A stretch of 64,000 bases of DNA from contig NZ_FMCI01000250.1 of assembly GCF_900091845.1 (NCBI RefSeq), forward strand, positions 1-64,000, given 5' to 3'. The notes beneath the pieces were generated by a model. That model saw nothing but the letters and a program-made list of their open reading frames with translations, did not search any database and had not been told where the DNA came from. Within the stretch, counting starts at the first letter, position 1. Every line of letters begins with the position of its first letter. The translations under genes and the position numbers were made by a program. Below, one piece after another: positions 1 through 9,138 of this stretch. This stretch comes from Streptomyces sp. SolWspMP-5a-2 (GTDB taxonomy: Bacteria; Actinomycetota; Actinomycetes; Streptomycetales; Streptomycetaceae).

Positions 1-1436
1 GTGCGCCCGGCGGGGGCGGGGTCCGGCGCGGGCGTCCGCCCGCAGCCGCGGGCCGACTCCGGTACCGCGCGGGCGACCGACGCCCAGTCCCCGTAGACGG
101 AGTCGAAGTCCGCCCGCCGGTCGGTGGCGCGGCCGTCGGTGTCGATGGCGGCGAAGAGGTCGGTGCGGCCGGTGGCGGTGAGCGGGGTTCCGGGTTCCTG
201 CCAGGGCAGGCCGCGGGGGCGCGCGCCCTCGTCGGCGAGGCCGGTCTCCGGGTCGGCGAGCGCGGCCACGTGGGAGGCGAGCCGCGGGTCGAGCCACGGC
301 TCGCCGCGCCGCAGGTGCTCGGGGTGGACGGTCAGGCGCTCGCGGAGGGTGAAGCCCGCGGCCCGGGTGCGTGCGGCCAGTTCCCCGATCGCGGGCCAGG
401 GCCGCTCGGGGTTGACGTGGTCGCCGGTCACCGGGGAGACCCCGCCCCAGTCGTCGATCCCGGCCCGCAGCATCAGGGCGAACTCCTCGCCGACCAGGTT
501 GGGCGGGGCCTGGAGACGGGCGCCGGGGCCGAGCAGCAGCCGGGCCACCGCGACCGTGGCGGCCAGTTCGGCCGGACCGGTGTCGGGCGCGGCACGCATC
601 GCCGTGTCCCGCTTGGCCCGGAAGTTCTGCACGATCACCTCCTGGATCCCCCCGTAGGCGAGGGAGATCCGGCGGATCTCGCGCAGGGCGTCGATCCGTT
701 CGGCGGGCGTCTCGCCGATGCCGACGAGGATGCCGGTGGTGAACGGCACGTTGCTGCGGCCCGCGTCCTCCAGCACCCGCAGCCGCACGGCGGGTTCCTT
801 GTCCGGCGAGCCGTGGTGCGGGCCGCCGGGCTCGGACCAGAGCCGGGTCGCGGTCGTCTCCAGCATCATCCCCATGGACGGCGCGACCGGCTTGAGCCGC
901 TGGAGGTCCGTCCAGGAGAGCACCCCGGGGTTGAGGTGCGGCAGCAGGCCGGTCTCCTCCAGCACCCGGATCGCCATGGCGCGTACGTAGCTGAGGGTGT
1001 CGTCGTAGCCGTGGGCGTCCAGCCAGGCGCGGGCGGCGGGCCAGCGCTCCTCGGGCCGGTCGCCCAGGGTGAACAGCGCCTCCTTGCACCCCGCGGCGGC
1101 CCCCGCGCGGGCGATGTCCAGCACCTTGTCGGGGCCGAGGTAGGGGGCGGGGAGGCGGTGCGGGACGGTGGCGAAGGCGCAGTAGTGGCAGCGGTCGCGG
1201 CACAGCCGGGTGAGCGGGACGAACACCTTGCGGGAGTAGGTGATCACGCCGGGGCGCCCGGCGGCGAGGAGTCCGGCGTCGCGGACCCGGGCCGCGGCCG
1301 CGCAGAGCCGGTCGAGGTCGGCGCCGCGGGCGTGCAGCAGGACCTCGGCCTCGGCGGCGTCGAGGGTCCTGGCGTCGGTGGCCCGGCGCAGCGCCCGGTC
1401 CATGGCGGAACGAGGGGGCGGGGTGGGGCTGTTCAC
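1..1436 (-). CDS. fbiC: FbiC, Fo (deazaflavin) synthase, N-terminal part cut by window edge
   Basis: FbiC is a fused CofG/CofH radical-SAM enzyme that makes Fo, the deazaflavin chromophore of coenzyme F420, from tyrosine and a ribitylaminouracil. About 478 codons are present of a usual ~860, so the CofG half and the beginning of the CofH half are here and the rest lies beyond the left edge. The radical-SAM cysteines C79, C83 and C86 (CRDRCHYC) are intact. GTG at 1436 is chosen because AAGGAGG lies 11 nt upstream and the GTG overlaps the cofC stop (GTGA), implying translational coupling; ATG at 1403 is the alternative. It is the last visible gene of an eight-gene F420-linked operon. Streptomyces normally carry fbiC elsewhere as a housekeeping gene, so this may be a second, pathway-dedicated copy; that point is inference. 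Confidence 0.93.
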   Translation of the reverse strand, partial: MNSPTPPPRSAMDRALRRATDARTLDAAEAEVLLHARGADLDRLCAAAARVRDAGLLAAGRPGVITYSRKVFVPLTRLCRDRCHYCAFATVPHRLPAPYLGPDKVLDIARAGAAAGCKEALFTLGDRPEERWPAARAWLDAHGYDDTLSYVRAMAIRVLEETGLLPHLNPGVLSWTDLQRLKPVAPSMGMMLETTATRLWSEPGGPHHGSPDKEPAVRLRVLEDAGRSNVPFTTGILVGIGETPAERIDALREIRRISLAYGGIQEVIVQNFRAKRDTAMRAAPDTGPAELAATVAVARLLLGPGARLQAPPNLVGEEFALMLRAGIDDWGGVSPVTGDHVNPERPWPAIGELAARTRAAGFTLRERLTVHPEHLRRGEPWLDPRLASHVAALADPETGLADEGARPRGLPWQEPGTPLTATGRTDLFAAIDTDGRATDRRADFDSVYGDWASVARAVPESARGCGRTPAPDPAPAGR

Positions 1437-2116
1437 GGTGCTCCGACCCTCCTTTCGAGCGGGCTCGGACCCGGCCGCGGCCCGGGTGGCGGGAAGGCGG
1501 CGAGCCACCGCCGGGTGGCGGGTCCGAGGGTGTGCGGGGGCAGGGACAGCAGATGCGCGACGGTGTCGACGTCCCGGCGCAGCGGGGACGAGGCCGCCAC
1601 GCCGAGGTCGCGGTACCCGGCGGCGCGGAACCGGCCGAGGGAGCCGGGGCCGAGGAAGGGCCTGAAGTCCGCCGGGTCGCGCAGGGTGAGCAGGGTCGTG
1701 CCGGTGCCGTCGGCGTCCCCGACGACGGCGCGCCGGTGGCGGGCGGCCAGGGCGAGGGCGGTGGCGCAGTCGGCGGTGCCCGCCCCCGCGAGGTCGCCCA
1801 TGACGAGGGCGAGCCCGGTGGCGGGGGCGGCGCCGCCGACCAGGGCGAGGGCGTCCGCGACCTCGTCGTTGAGACCGGTGGCGCGGGCCGAGCCGGTGAC
1901 GGCGGCGCCCGAGGCGAGGGCGAGCCCGGTCGCCTCGGGGTCCGTCGTCACGACGACGACCGAGCGGACGGCGGGCACCGCGCGGAGGCGGCCCACCAGG
2001 TCGGTCAGCATGGCCGCGGCCAGGGAGCGTCTGGCGTCGGGGGTGAGCCCGGCGCAGCGGCTCTTGGCCCGTGCGAGGGGCTTGGCCGGTACCAGCGCGG
2101 TCCACGGCGCGGTCAT
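1433..2116 (-). CDS. fbiD: CofC/FbiD guanylyltransferase of F420 biosynthesis
   Basis: A 227-residue CofC/FbiD-family protein. The family activates 2-phospholactate or phosphoenolpyruvate with GTP, giving the intermediate that is joined to Fo on the way to F420. Family marks are the N-terminal nucleotide loop PAKPLARAKSR (residues 10-20), GDLAG near 110 and GDADGTGTTLL near 135. In actinobacteria the substrate is usually phosphoenolpyruvate. The gene overlaps the upstream amidohydrolase by 4 bp and fbiC by 4 bp, so it sits inside a tightly coupled operon. The C-terminal ~25 residues are proline/arginine-rich and probably unstructured. Its partners fbiA and fbiB are not in the window. Confidence 0.9.
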   Translation of the reverse strand: MTAPWTALVPAKPLARAKSRCAGLTPDARRSLAAAMLTDLVGRLRAVPAVRSVVVVTTDPEATGLALASGAAVTGSARATGLNDEVADALALVGGAAPATGLALVMGDLAGAGTADCATALALAARHRRAVVGDADGTGTTLLTLRDPADFRPFLGPGSLGRFRAAGYRDLGVAASSPLRRDVDTVAHLLSLPPHTLGPATRRWLAAFPPPGPRPGPSPLERRVGAP

Positions 2117-2946
2117 GGCGACGCCGGTCCTCTTCCGGTGAGCCGGTCGTACAGCTCCGGGCGGCGGTCGCGCAGGAAGGGGCGGCTGCGCCGGGTGGCG
2201 GCCACCCGGGCCAGGTCGACCTCGGCGACGGCGACGTCGTCGCGGTCGTCGGCTGCCTGGGCGAGGACGTCGCCGTCGGGGCCGTAGACGGCGCTGAGCC
2301 CGAAGTACTCCTTGACGCCCTCCCTGCCGACGCGGTTGGAGCAGATGACGAACATCCCGTTGAAGACCGCGTGGGCGCGCAGTTCCAGTTGGAAGACCTC
2401 CCGCATCGGCGCGCTCGCGGAGGCCACCGGCACGCAGAGGACGGAGCCGCCGCGCAGGGCGACGATCCGGCTCAGCTCGGGGAAGTGCCGTTCGTAGCAG
2501 ATGATCGTGCCGACGCCGGTCTCGCCGGTGTCCACCACCTCGGGCTCGGTGCCGCCCGGCCGGAAGTAGAACTTCTCCGGGAAGCCGTTGGAGAAGGGCA
2601 GGTGGGACTTGCGGTAGACCGACCTCAGTTCGCCGCGGACGAAGGTGCAGGCGGTGTTGTAGTAGACGCCCGGCACCTCGCCCTCCTCGAAGACGGAGGA
2701 GACGACCGTGACACCGGCTCTGCGGGAACGTTCCGCCGCCAAGGTGTTGGAGGGCCCGTCGAGGCTCTCCGCGAGCCGGAAGTAGTCCGGGTCGGGGTCG
2801 GGCTGGACGAACGGGACGGCGAACAGCTCGGGCAGCAGGACGATCCCGGCCCCCTGGTCGACGGCGGCGTCCACCAGGTCGCCCGCGCGTTCGACGGTCT
2901 CGGCCCGGTCGTCGGTGGCCCGGAGCTGGACGGCGGCGAGTCTCAT
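2113..2946 (-). CDS. Nitrilase-superfamily amidohydrolase, candidate beta-ureidopropionase
   Basis: A 277-residue carbon-nitrogen hydrolase with the complete catalytic triad: E40 (LLPELF), K113 (YRKSHLP) and C150 (IICYERHFPE). The family hydrolyses C-N bonds in amides, nitriles and N-carbamoyl compounds. Beta-ureidopropionase, the third step of reductive pyrimidine breakdown (N-carbamoyl-beta-alanine to beta-alanine, CO2 and ammonia), is favoured because a dihydropyrimidinase and a class III aminotransferase lie in the same operon. N-carbamoyl amino acid or N-carbamoylputrescine hydrolase are alternatives. It overlaps fno by 4 bp (ATGA) and fbiD by 4 bp. No signal peptide; cytoplasmic. Confidence 0.88.
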   Translation of the reverse strand: MRLAAVQLRATDDRAETVERAGDLVDAAVDQGAGIVLLPELFAVPFVQPDPDPDYFRLAESLDGPSNTLAAERSRRAGVTVVSSVFEEGEVPGVYYNTACTFVRGELRSVYRKSHLPFSNGFPEKFYFRPGGTEPEVVDTGETGVGTIICYERHFPELSRIVALRGGSVLCVPVASASAPMREVFQLELRAHAVFNGMFVICSNRVGREGVKEYFGLSAVYGPDGDVLAQAADDRDDVAVAEVDLARVAATRRSRPFLRDRRPELYDRLTGRGPASP

Positions 2947-3641
2947 GCCACTTCCTCCTTGACGGCGGGGGCCAGCCCGGTGAGTGCCACCCCTGACCTG
3001 GTCCGGTAACGCTTGTTGACGGAGATCAGCACCGCGGTGAGCGGTTCGAGCTGGGCGGCCAGCCGCAGCCGTCCGGCGTCCACCGCGCGGCCCTCGGTGA
3101 CCTGTGCGGCGAGCGCCAGCACCCGGGCCTTGGCCTGGGCGTCGTCGCCGCAGACGAGGACGTCCTCGTGGCTCAGGTCGGCCTCCGGGTCGAGGAGCAG
3201 CGGGGCGGCGAGGTGGTGGAAGGCGCCGACGACCGTCGCCGTCGGCACGAGATGGGCCGCCTCCTCGGCGGCGCTGCCCGCCACGACGGGCAGACCGTAC
3301 GGGCCGCCCTTGTCGAAGCCCAGCGGGTTGACGCAGGAGACGATCAGCCTGCCCGCGAGGACGTCGGCCAGCGAGCCGACCAGTTCGGCGTGGCCCTGGT
3401 AGGGCACGGCCAGCAGGACGACCGCGGCGCGCAGGACGGCGTCCCGGTTGGCGGCGCCGTCAACGGGGGCGGTGACGCCCGGCAGGGCGCGCAGCGCGGC
3501 GGCCGCCCCGGCGGCCCGGTCGGCGTCGCGCGAGCCGAGCACCACCGGGTGGCCGGCGCGGGCGAGACGGTAGGCCAGGCCGCGGCCCTGGGGTCCGGTG
3601 CCGCCGACCACGGCGATCGGCGCGGTGTGGAGGTCGCTCAT
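2943..3641 (-). CDS. fno: NADPH-dependent F420 reductase (Fno)
   Basis: A 232-residue Rossmann protein that exchanges hydride between NADPH and F420. The dinucleotide loop GGTGPQGRGLA begins near residue 13, and GSRDADR after the second strand carries the Ser-Arg pair typical of 2'-phosphate (NADP) recognition. NPLGF in the middle and the C-terminal NKRYRTRSGVALTG are family-like. The ATG at 3641 follows the luciferase-like gene's stop by a few bases, with an AAGGA overlapping that stop. In this operon its likely job is to keep F420 reduced (F420H2) for the neighbouring oxidoreductase. Confidence 0.9.
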   Translation of the reverse strand: MSDLHTAPIAVVGGTGPQGRGLAYRLARAGHPVVLGSRDADRAAGAAAALRALPGVTAPVDGAANRDAVLRAAVVLLAVPYQGHAELVGSLADVLAGRLIVSCVNPLGFDKGGPYGLPVVAGSAAEEAAHLVPTATVVGAFHHLAAPLLLDPEADLSHEDVLVCGDDAQAKARVLALAAQVTEGRAVDAGRLRLAAQLEPLTAVLISVNKRYRTRSGVALTGLAPAVKEEVA

Positions 3642-3646
3642 CGCCG

Positions 3647-4654
3647 TCAGTCCTTCGCGGCCTGGGCGAGGCGGGTCAGCGTCTGTTCCTTGTCGCCCAG
3701 GGTGGAGATGATCGGGCAGCGGACCCCGGCCTCGTGGTACTCCATCAGCTTGGCGAAGACGTCGTCGGTGGAGCCGCAGGCGGTGACGTTCTGCACCAGG
3801 CTGTTGGGGACCAGCGGCATGGCCTTCTTGATCGCCTCGGGGGTGGCGGGCCATCCGGCCCGTTCCTGGATGCGGTCCACCAGTTCGCGTTCCACGCCGC
3901 AGTGCTCGGCGATGTGCGGCTGCTGCGCCAGGTAGAGGGTGAGGAACGCCTTGCAGGCGTCGATGGCCTCCTGCGGGTCGTCGTCGTTGACGCTGCACGA
4001 GACGATCTGGGTGAGGTCGATCGACTCCCGGCCGTCGGTCCGCTTCGCGATGCCCCGGGCGATCGCCTCCCTGGCGCCCACCAGGTAGGAGGGCGGGAGC
4101 AGGAAGTCCATGTGCACGCCGTCGCTGATCTCCCCGGCCAGCTCCAGCATCCTGGGGCCGACGGCGCCGATGTAGATGGGGATGTCGACGGGCCGGTTCT
4201 CCCGGTACATGCTGTCGAAGCGCACGTCCCGCATCTGCACGAACTCGCCGTCGAAGGAGACGACTTCGTTGCGGAAGAAGCTCTGCAGGACGGTGATGTA
4301 CTCGCGCATCGAGGCGACGGGCTTGCGCAGCGGCTGGCCGACCTTGGTGGCCAGCGGCTCCCACCAGGCGCCGATGCCGAGGATGGCCCGGCCGGGGGCG
4401 AGTTCGTCGAGGGTCTTGAAGGTGACGGCCATCAGGGCCGCGTTGCGGCTCTTGTTGTTGACGACGCCCGTGCCGATCTTGACGTGGTCGGTCCTGCTGG
4501 CGATGACGGCGGCGGGGACGATGCCGTCGCGGGCGAGCCTGCCCTCGGCGACCCAGACGGACTCGAACCCGTTCCGGTCGGCCAACTCGGCCTGCCAGTA
4601 GGTCTGTTCCAGGCTCAGCCGTTCACCGACATGGATGCCCAAAGGGAGTTTCAT
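3647..4654 (-). CDS. F420-dependent luciferase-like (LLM) oxidoreductase
   Basis: A 335-residue single-domain LLM (bacterial luciferase superfamily, TIM barrel) protein of the F420-using type, closest in style to methylenetetrahydromethanopterin reductase-like enzymes. Seen: N-terminal LGIHVGERLS, the ESVWVAEG and KIGTGVVN strands, and the ILGIGAWWEPLA loop typical of the family. No flavin reductase partner is present, whereas an F420 reductase follows directly, so F420 is the better cofactor call. ATG 4654 is chosen (GGAG 10 nt upstream); an in-frame start at 4735 would add a low-complexity extension. By context it may reduce the ring of a pyrimidine or related cyclic amide before the hydantoinase acts. 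A RutA-like flavin monooxygenase is the alternative but would not need Fno or FbiC. Confidence 0.85.
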   Translation of the reverse strand: MKLPLGIHVGERLSLEQTYWQAELADRNGFESVWVAEGRLARDGIVPAAVIASRTDHVKIGTGVVNNKSRNAALMAVTFKTLDELAPGRAILGIGAWWEPLATKVGQPLRKPVASMREYITVLQSFFRNEVVSFDGEFVQMRDVRFDSMYRENRPVDIPIYIGAVGPRMLELAGEISDGVHMDFLLPPSYLVGAREAIARGIAKRTDGRESIDLTQIVSCSVNDDDPQEAIDACKAFLTLYLAQQPHIAEHCGVERELVDRIQERAGWPATPEAIKKAMPLVPNSLVQNVTACGSTDDVFAKLMEYHEAGVRCPIISTLGDKEQTLTRLAQAAKD

Positions 4655-4788
4655 CGAGACACCGCTCCGTTCGTGAGGCGCGTCCCGGGCCCGGCGGCGC
4701 GGAACCCCACCGGGGTTCACGCGCCGCACGGACACGGGTCAACTGGTGTGACGCGGGGAGGATGTGGGGGATCCGGTACAGCCGGGGG

Positions 4789-4842
4789 GACGGGGAGGCC
4801 GTGGAGGACGGGGAGGCCGTGGAGGACGGGGAGGCCGTGGGG
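4789..4842. repeat. Three 18-bp tandem repeats between operon genes
   Basis: The unit GACGGGGAGGCCGTGGAG occurs at 4789-4806 and 4807-4824 exactly and at 4825-4842 with small changes. It lies in the 270-bp gap between the hydantoinase stop and the LLM start. The unit is a multiple of three, but no convincing reading frame uses it. On the transcribed strand it is C-rich. It might affect read-through into the F420 half of the operon, or be neutral slippage. Confidence 0.8.
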
Positions 4843-4924
4843 GGGGCGGCACAACCGGGCTGCCGTGGACCGCTGTCGGAGATCGCACCGCGACCGGCGT
4901 GTGCCGGGCGGCCGTCGGGGCGGC

Positions 4925-6346
<1,422 letters not shown>

Positions 6347-6398
6347 GCCGCACCCTCTCTCACGCGGCGCACGCCTGCGCCTTGCCCAGCATTGCGCC

Positions 6399-7757
6399 TC
6401 ACCCTGCGTAGTGCTCGTCGGCGAGGTCCAGGACGTCGTCGAGCACGTCGAGCGCGAGGTCGATCTCGGAGTCCTCGATGACCAGCGGCGGGGTCAGCCG
6501 CAGCACGTTGAAGTTGGCGGTCAGATACAGGCCGCGGGCCATGGCGGCCTTCAGGACCCGGCCGACGGGTGCCGCGGCGGCCCCCTTGGCGTTGAAGGGG
6601 ACCAGCGGTTCGCGGGTCTCCCGGTCCGTCACCAGCTCCACCCCGTGGAACAGGCCGCGGCCGCGGATCTCGCCGACGCTCGGGTGGCTCTCGGCGAGCC
6701 GCGCCAGCCCGGCGCCGAGGCGCTCGCCGCGCAGCCGCGCGTTCTCCACGATGTTCTCCTCCTGCATGATGCGCAGCGAGGCGACACCGGAGGCGCAGGC
6801 CAGCGGGTGTCCGGCGTAGGTGAGGCCGCCCCAGAACATGTGGTCGCGGAGCCATTCGGAGATGCGGGCCGAGACGGTCATCGCGCCCAGCGGGACGTAG
6901 CCGGAGTTGAGGCCCTTGGCGGTGACGAGGATGTCGGGGGTGACGTCCCAGTGGTTGCAGGCGAACCACGCGCCGGTGCGGCCGAAGCCCGCCATGACCT
7001 CGTCGAAGATGAGCAGGATGCCGTACCGGTCGCAGACCTCGCGCAGGGAGCGCAAGTAGCCGTCGGGCGGGTAGATCAGGCCGTTGGTGCCGGTCACGGG
7101 CTCGACGATCACGGCGGCGACGGTGTCCGGGTTCTCGTACCGGAGGATCTCCTCCAGGTGCGGGCCGCCGGAGCAGACCGGGCAGGGGTCCGGGTGCCCG
7201 GCCGGGCAGCGGTAGGTGTACGGGTCGAACATCCGCACCACCCCGGGCATCCCGCCCGGCTCCGAGGCCCAGCGCCGCGGGTCGCCGGTCAGCGACATCG
7301 CCCCGTTGGTGGCGCCGTGGTAGGAGCGGTAGCGGGCGATCACCTTGTGGCGTCCGGTCACATGGCGGGCGAGCCGGATCGCGTTCTCGTTGGCCGCGGC
7401 GCCGCCGGTGGTGAAGAAGCTCATCTTCAGGTCGCCGGGGGTGAGCGCGGCCAGCGTCTCGGCCAGCTCGGCGCGGGAGCGCTCGGCGAACCCGGGGCCG
7501 ATGTAGCACAGGCGCGCGGCCTGGTCGCGGATCGCCTCGACCAGCTTGGGGTGCTGGTGGCCGAGGTTGAGGTTGACGAGCTGGGACTGGAAGTCGAGGT
7601 ATCTGTTCCCGTCGTGGTCCCAGAACCAGGACCCGGATCCCCCGGCCACCGGGACGGGGTCGAGCGCGCCCTGGACGGACCAGGAGTGGATGACGTACTC
7701 GCGGTCGGCCTCCTTGACGCGCTGCCCGGTCCAGGTGTCGGTCTCGGTGATGGTCAA
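6399..7757 (-). CDS. Class III (omega) aminotransferase, candidate beta-alanine transaminase
   Basis: A 452-residue PLP fold-type I aminotransferase. The Schiff-base lysine is K281 (TAKGLNSG) and the PLP-pyridine aspartate is D252 (FDEVMAGFGR); TTGGAAANENAIRLAR binds phosphate. Class III enzymes include beta-alanine:pyruvate, taurine and 4-aminobutyrate transaminases. In this operon it would convert beta-alanine (or beta-aminoisobutyrate) to the semialdehyde. An insertion around residues 182-196 contains C184, C192 and C195 (CPAGHPDPCPVC), which looks like part of a metal site and is not in textbook class III enzymes. It starts 49 bp after the AA_synth-family gene. Confidence 0.88.
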   Translation of the reverse strand: MTITETDTWTGQRVKEADREYVIHSWSVQGALDPVPVAGGSGSWFWDHDGNRYLDFQSQLVNLNLGHQHPKLVEAIRDQAARLCYIGPGFAERSRAELAETLAALTPGDLKMSFFTTGGAAANENAIRLARHVTGRHKVIARYRSYHGATNGAMSLTGDPRRWASEPGGMPGVVRMFDPYTYRCPAGHPDPCPVCSGGPHLEEILRYENPDTVAAVIVEPVTGTNGLIYPPDGYLRSLREVCDRYGILLIFDEVMAGFGRTGAWFACNHWDVTPDILVTAKGLNSGYVPLGAMTVSARISEWLRDHMFWGGLTYAGHPLACASGVASLRIMQEENIVENARLRGERLGAGLARLAESHPSVGEIRGRGLFHGVELVTDRETREPLVPFNAKGAAAAPVGRVLKAAMARGLYLTANFNVLRLTPPLVIEDSEIDLALDVLDDVLDLADEHYAG

Positions 7758-7806
7758 CGGACTGCCCTTCTCGTCGTGCGGCTGCCGCCGCGCGGTACGG
7801 ACCTCG

Positions 7807-8370
7807 TCACTTGGCGCGGGTCTCGGCCCCGAAGGAGGCGAGACGGGCCAGCGGGCGACCGGCGTTCGCGGCGGCGCACACCACGAGGATCTCGCGCGGC
7901 CGGGGGACGTCGGCGAGCTGGAGCGTGACCGTCTGGTGGTGCGAGCGCGTCTTGGCGTCCAGCTTGTGCTTGAGCGGGATGTCGATCGGGCTGCCCGGGA
8001 GGCCGACCTTCTCGGCGGCGGGCAGCAGTTCGGTGCCGCCGGCGGCGGAGCGGAAGACGTTGCCGAAGCGGAGGTTGTGGATGAGGGCCGAGCCGTGCTC
8101 GACCTCCCCGCCGATGCCGACGAGCGCGGCCTTGCCGAACGCCTCGACCTCGCCCCCCAGCAGCTCGACGCAGGCGGGGCCGATCAACGCGCCGATCTCG
8201 GCGCCGAGTTCGTCGGCGAGGGTGACGAGGTCCTGGACGTACTCGCTGGGATACGGGTTCTCGATGACGGCGCCGACGAACGCGACCCGGTGCACCGGCT
8301 CCACGTCCCGGCCGTTCTCCAGCCTCGTCTCATCGAGCAACTTGACGATCTTACGAACCCGAACACCCAC
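7807..8370 (-). CDS. AA_synth (DUF1185) family protein, first gene of the F420-linked operon
   Basis: A 187-residue protein resembling the 'amino acid synthesis' family (DUF1185), whose biochemical role is not settled. Residues such as NPYPSEYVQDL, GKAALVGIGGEVEHGSALIH and the C-terminal DVPRPREILVVCAAANAGRPLAR fragments look conserved-enzyme-like and the protein is soluble. GTG 8370 is chosen because GGAGGAG sits 6 nt upstream; an in-frame ATG at 8424 would lie upstream of the expected transcript start. It is the promoter-proximal gene, so its product should be needed for the same pathway, perhaps as a hydrolase or isomerase on a ring-derived amide. Function is unassigned here. Confidence 0.72.
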   Translation of the reverse strand: MGVRVRKIVKLLDETRLENGRDVEPVHRVAFVGAVIENPYPSEYVQDLVTLADELGAEIGALIGPACVELLGGEVEAFGKAALVGIGGEVEHGSALIHNLRFGNVFRSAAGGTELLPAAEKVGLPGSPIDIPLKHKLDAKTRSHHQTVTLQLADVPRPREILVVCAAANAGRPLARLASFGAETRAK

Positions 8371-8409
8371 GGCTCTCCTCCAGAGATCGACCCACCCGGT
8401 CCGCTTAGC

Positions 8410-8422
8410 GAACCGTTGGTTC
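8410..8422. promoter_or_regulatory. Inverted repeat GAACC-GTT-GGTTC at the operon start site, candidate operator
   Basis: Five-base arms with a 3-bp spacer lie just downstream of the -10 region and overlap the expected transcription start, a classic repressor position. No regulator gene adjoins it, so a repressor would have to be encoded elsewhere or beyond the left edge. Confidence 0.45.
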
Positions 8423-8424
8423 AT

Positions 8425-8453
8425 ATAGTCGGGAGGGGTGAGGGGGGTGTCAA
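8425..8453 (-). promoter_or_regulatory. Promoter of the F420/amide catabolic operon
   Basis: On the minus strand a perfect TTGACA (8453-8448) is followed after 17 bp by GACTAT (8430-8425); TATATG (8427-8422) is an alternative -10 at 20 bp spacing. The deduced start lies near 8418, about 50 nt before the GTG of the first gene. A consensus -35 is rare in this genome's housekeeping genes and suggests a strong, repressible vegetative promoter. Confidence 0.55.
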
Positions 8454-9138
8454 GGGTGACGGACGAGTACGTTTCAGACGGGGGGTGAGGCTGGGCTGGG
8501 ACTGACGTGCGGCGAGCCCCACGGCGGAACCGGCGCCCCGATCACCCGCCCGCCAGCGAACCCGAGGGTGGGCGCGCCCACCCGGAGACGCCTCCGCACC
8601 CCCGGCCCCCGACCCCCGAACCGACCGCTGGACGCGCCGCAGCGACCACACACACGGCATGACGCACGGGGGGGGGAGAACACCACCCTGCGACGGATCC
8701 CCCGGCCGTCGCCACCAGGGCCCCACACCCACCGGCCGGACGCCTCATGAAGTGAGCGCTGTCCAACGGAAGGGGTCACCGTGACGACGAGTCAGCGGGA
8801 GCGCACCGCACCACACGTGCGCCCGCTTCCCCGTCGACCTCGCGCACGGCAGGTGGTGAGACGTCGACGGCCTCGGCAGGGCTCGATGCTCACATCTGCC
8901 GTGCCGGGATCAGGTCTGCGGTCTGCGGTCTGCGGTCTGCGGTCTGCCGAGGGGAGAGCAGGCCGGCGACGGCTTGGACCATGTCGCTCATGTGCTCGCG
9001 GCGAAGGGATGCTCTCCTTCTTCGCCGAGCGGCTCGGCGGCCGACGGCCCGCGCGTCAGCCCTTTCGTGGACCGACCCGAGCCACGGCGAGCACACCCGC
9101 GAGGATCTCATTCCGCCCCGCACCCACGACGTCGCACG
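8454..9138. other. Gene-poor stretch between the catabolic operon and the toxin-antitoxin pair
   Basis: About 680 bp with no gene I can support. Only arginine/proline-rich frames are open, which is normal for GC-rich non-coding DNA. A GTG at 8781 with GGAAGGGG upstream opens a frame, but its protein has no recognisable features and runs through the heptamer repeat at 8913-8947. It may be the remnant of a gene lost when the accessory block was inserted. Confidence 0.5.
8913..8947. repeat. Five perfect copies of the heptamer GGTCTGC
   Basis: GGTCTGC is repeated head to tail five times at 8913, 8920, 8927, 8934 and 8941. A 7-bp unit shifts frame each time, which argues against coding sequence. 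Such short arrays are typical slippage products and could be length-variable between strains. Confidence 0.9.

Noticed and set aside
3647..4654. LLM enzyme as RutA of the Rut pyrimidine pathway
   Set aside because: No flavin reductase RutF or RutB/C/D partners; the operon instead has hydantoinase plus F420 reductase, fitting a reductive route.
8913..8947. Heptamer array as a CRISPR or iteron origin
   Set aside because: Units are 7 bp and contiguous, with no spacers, no cas or rep gene, and only five copies.
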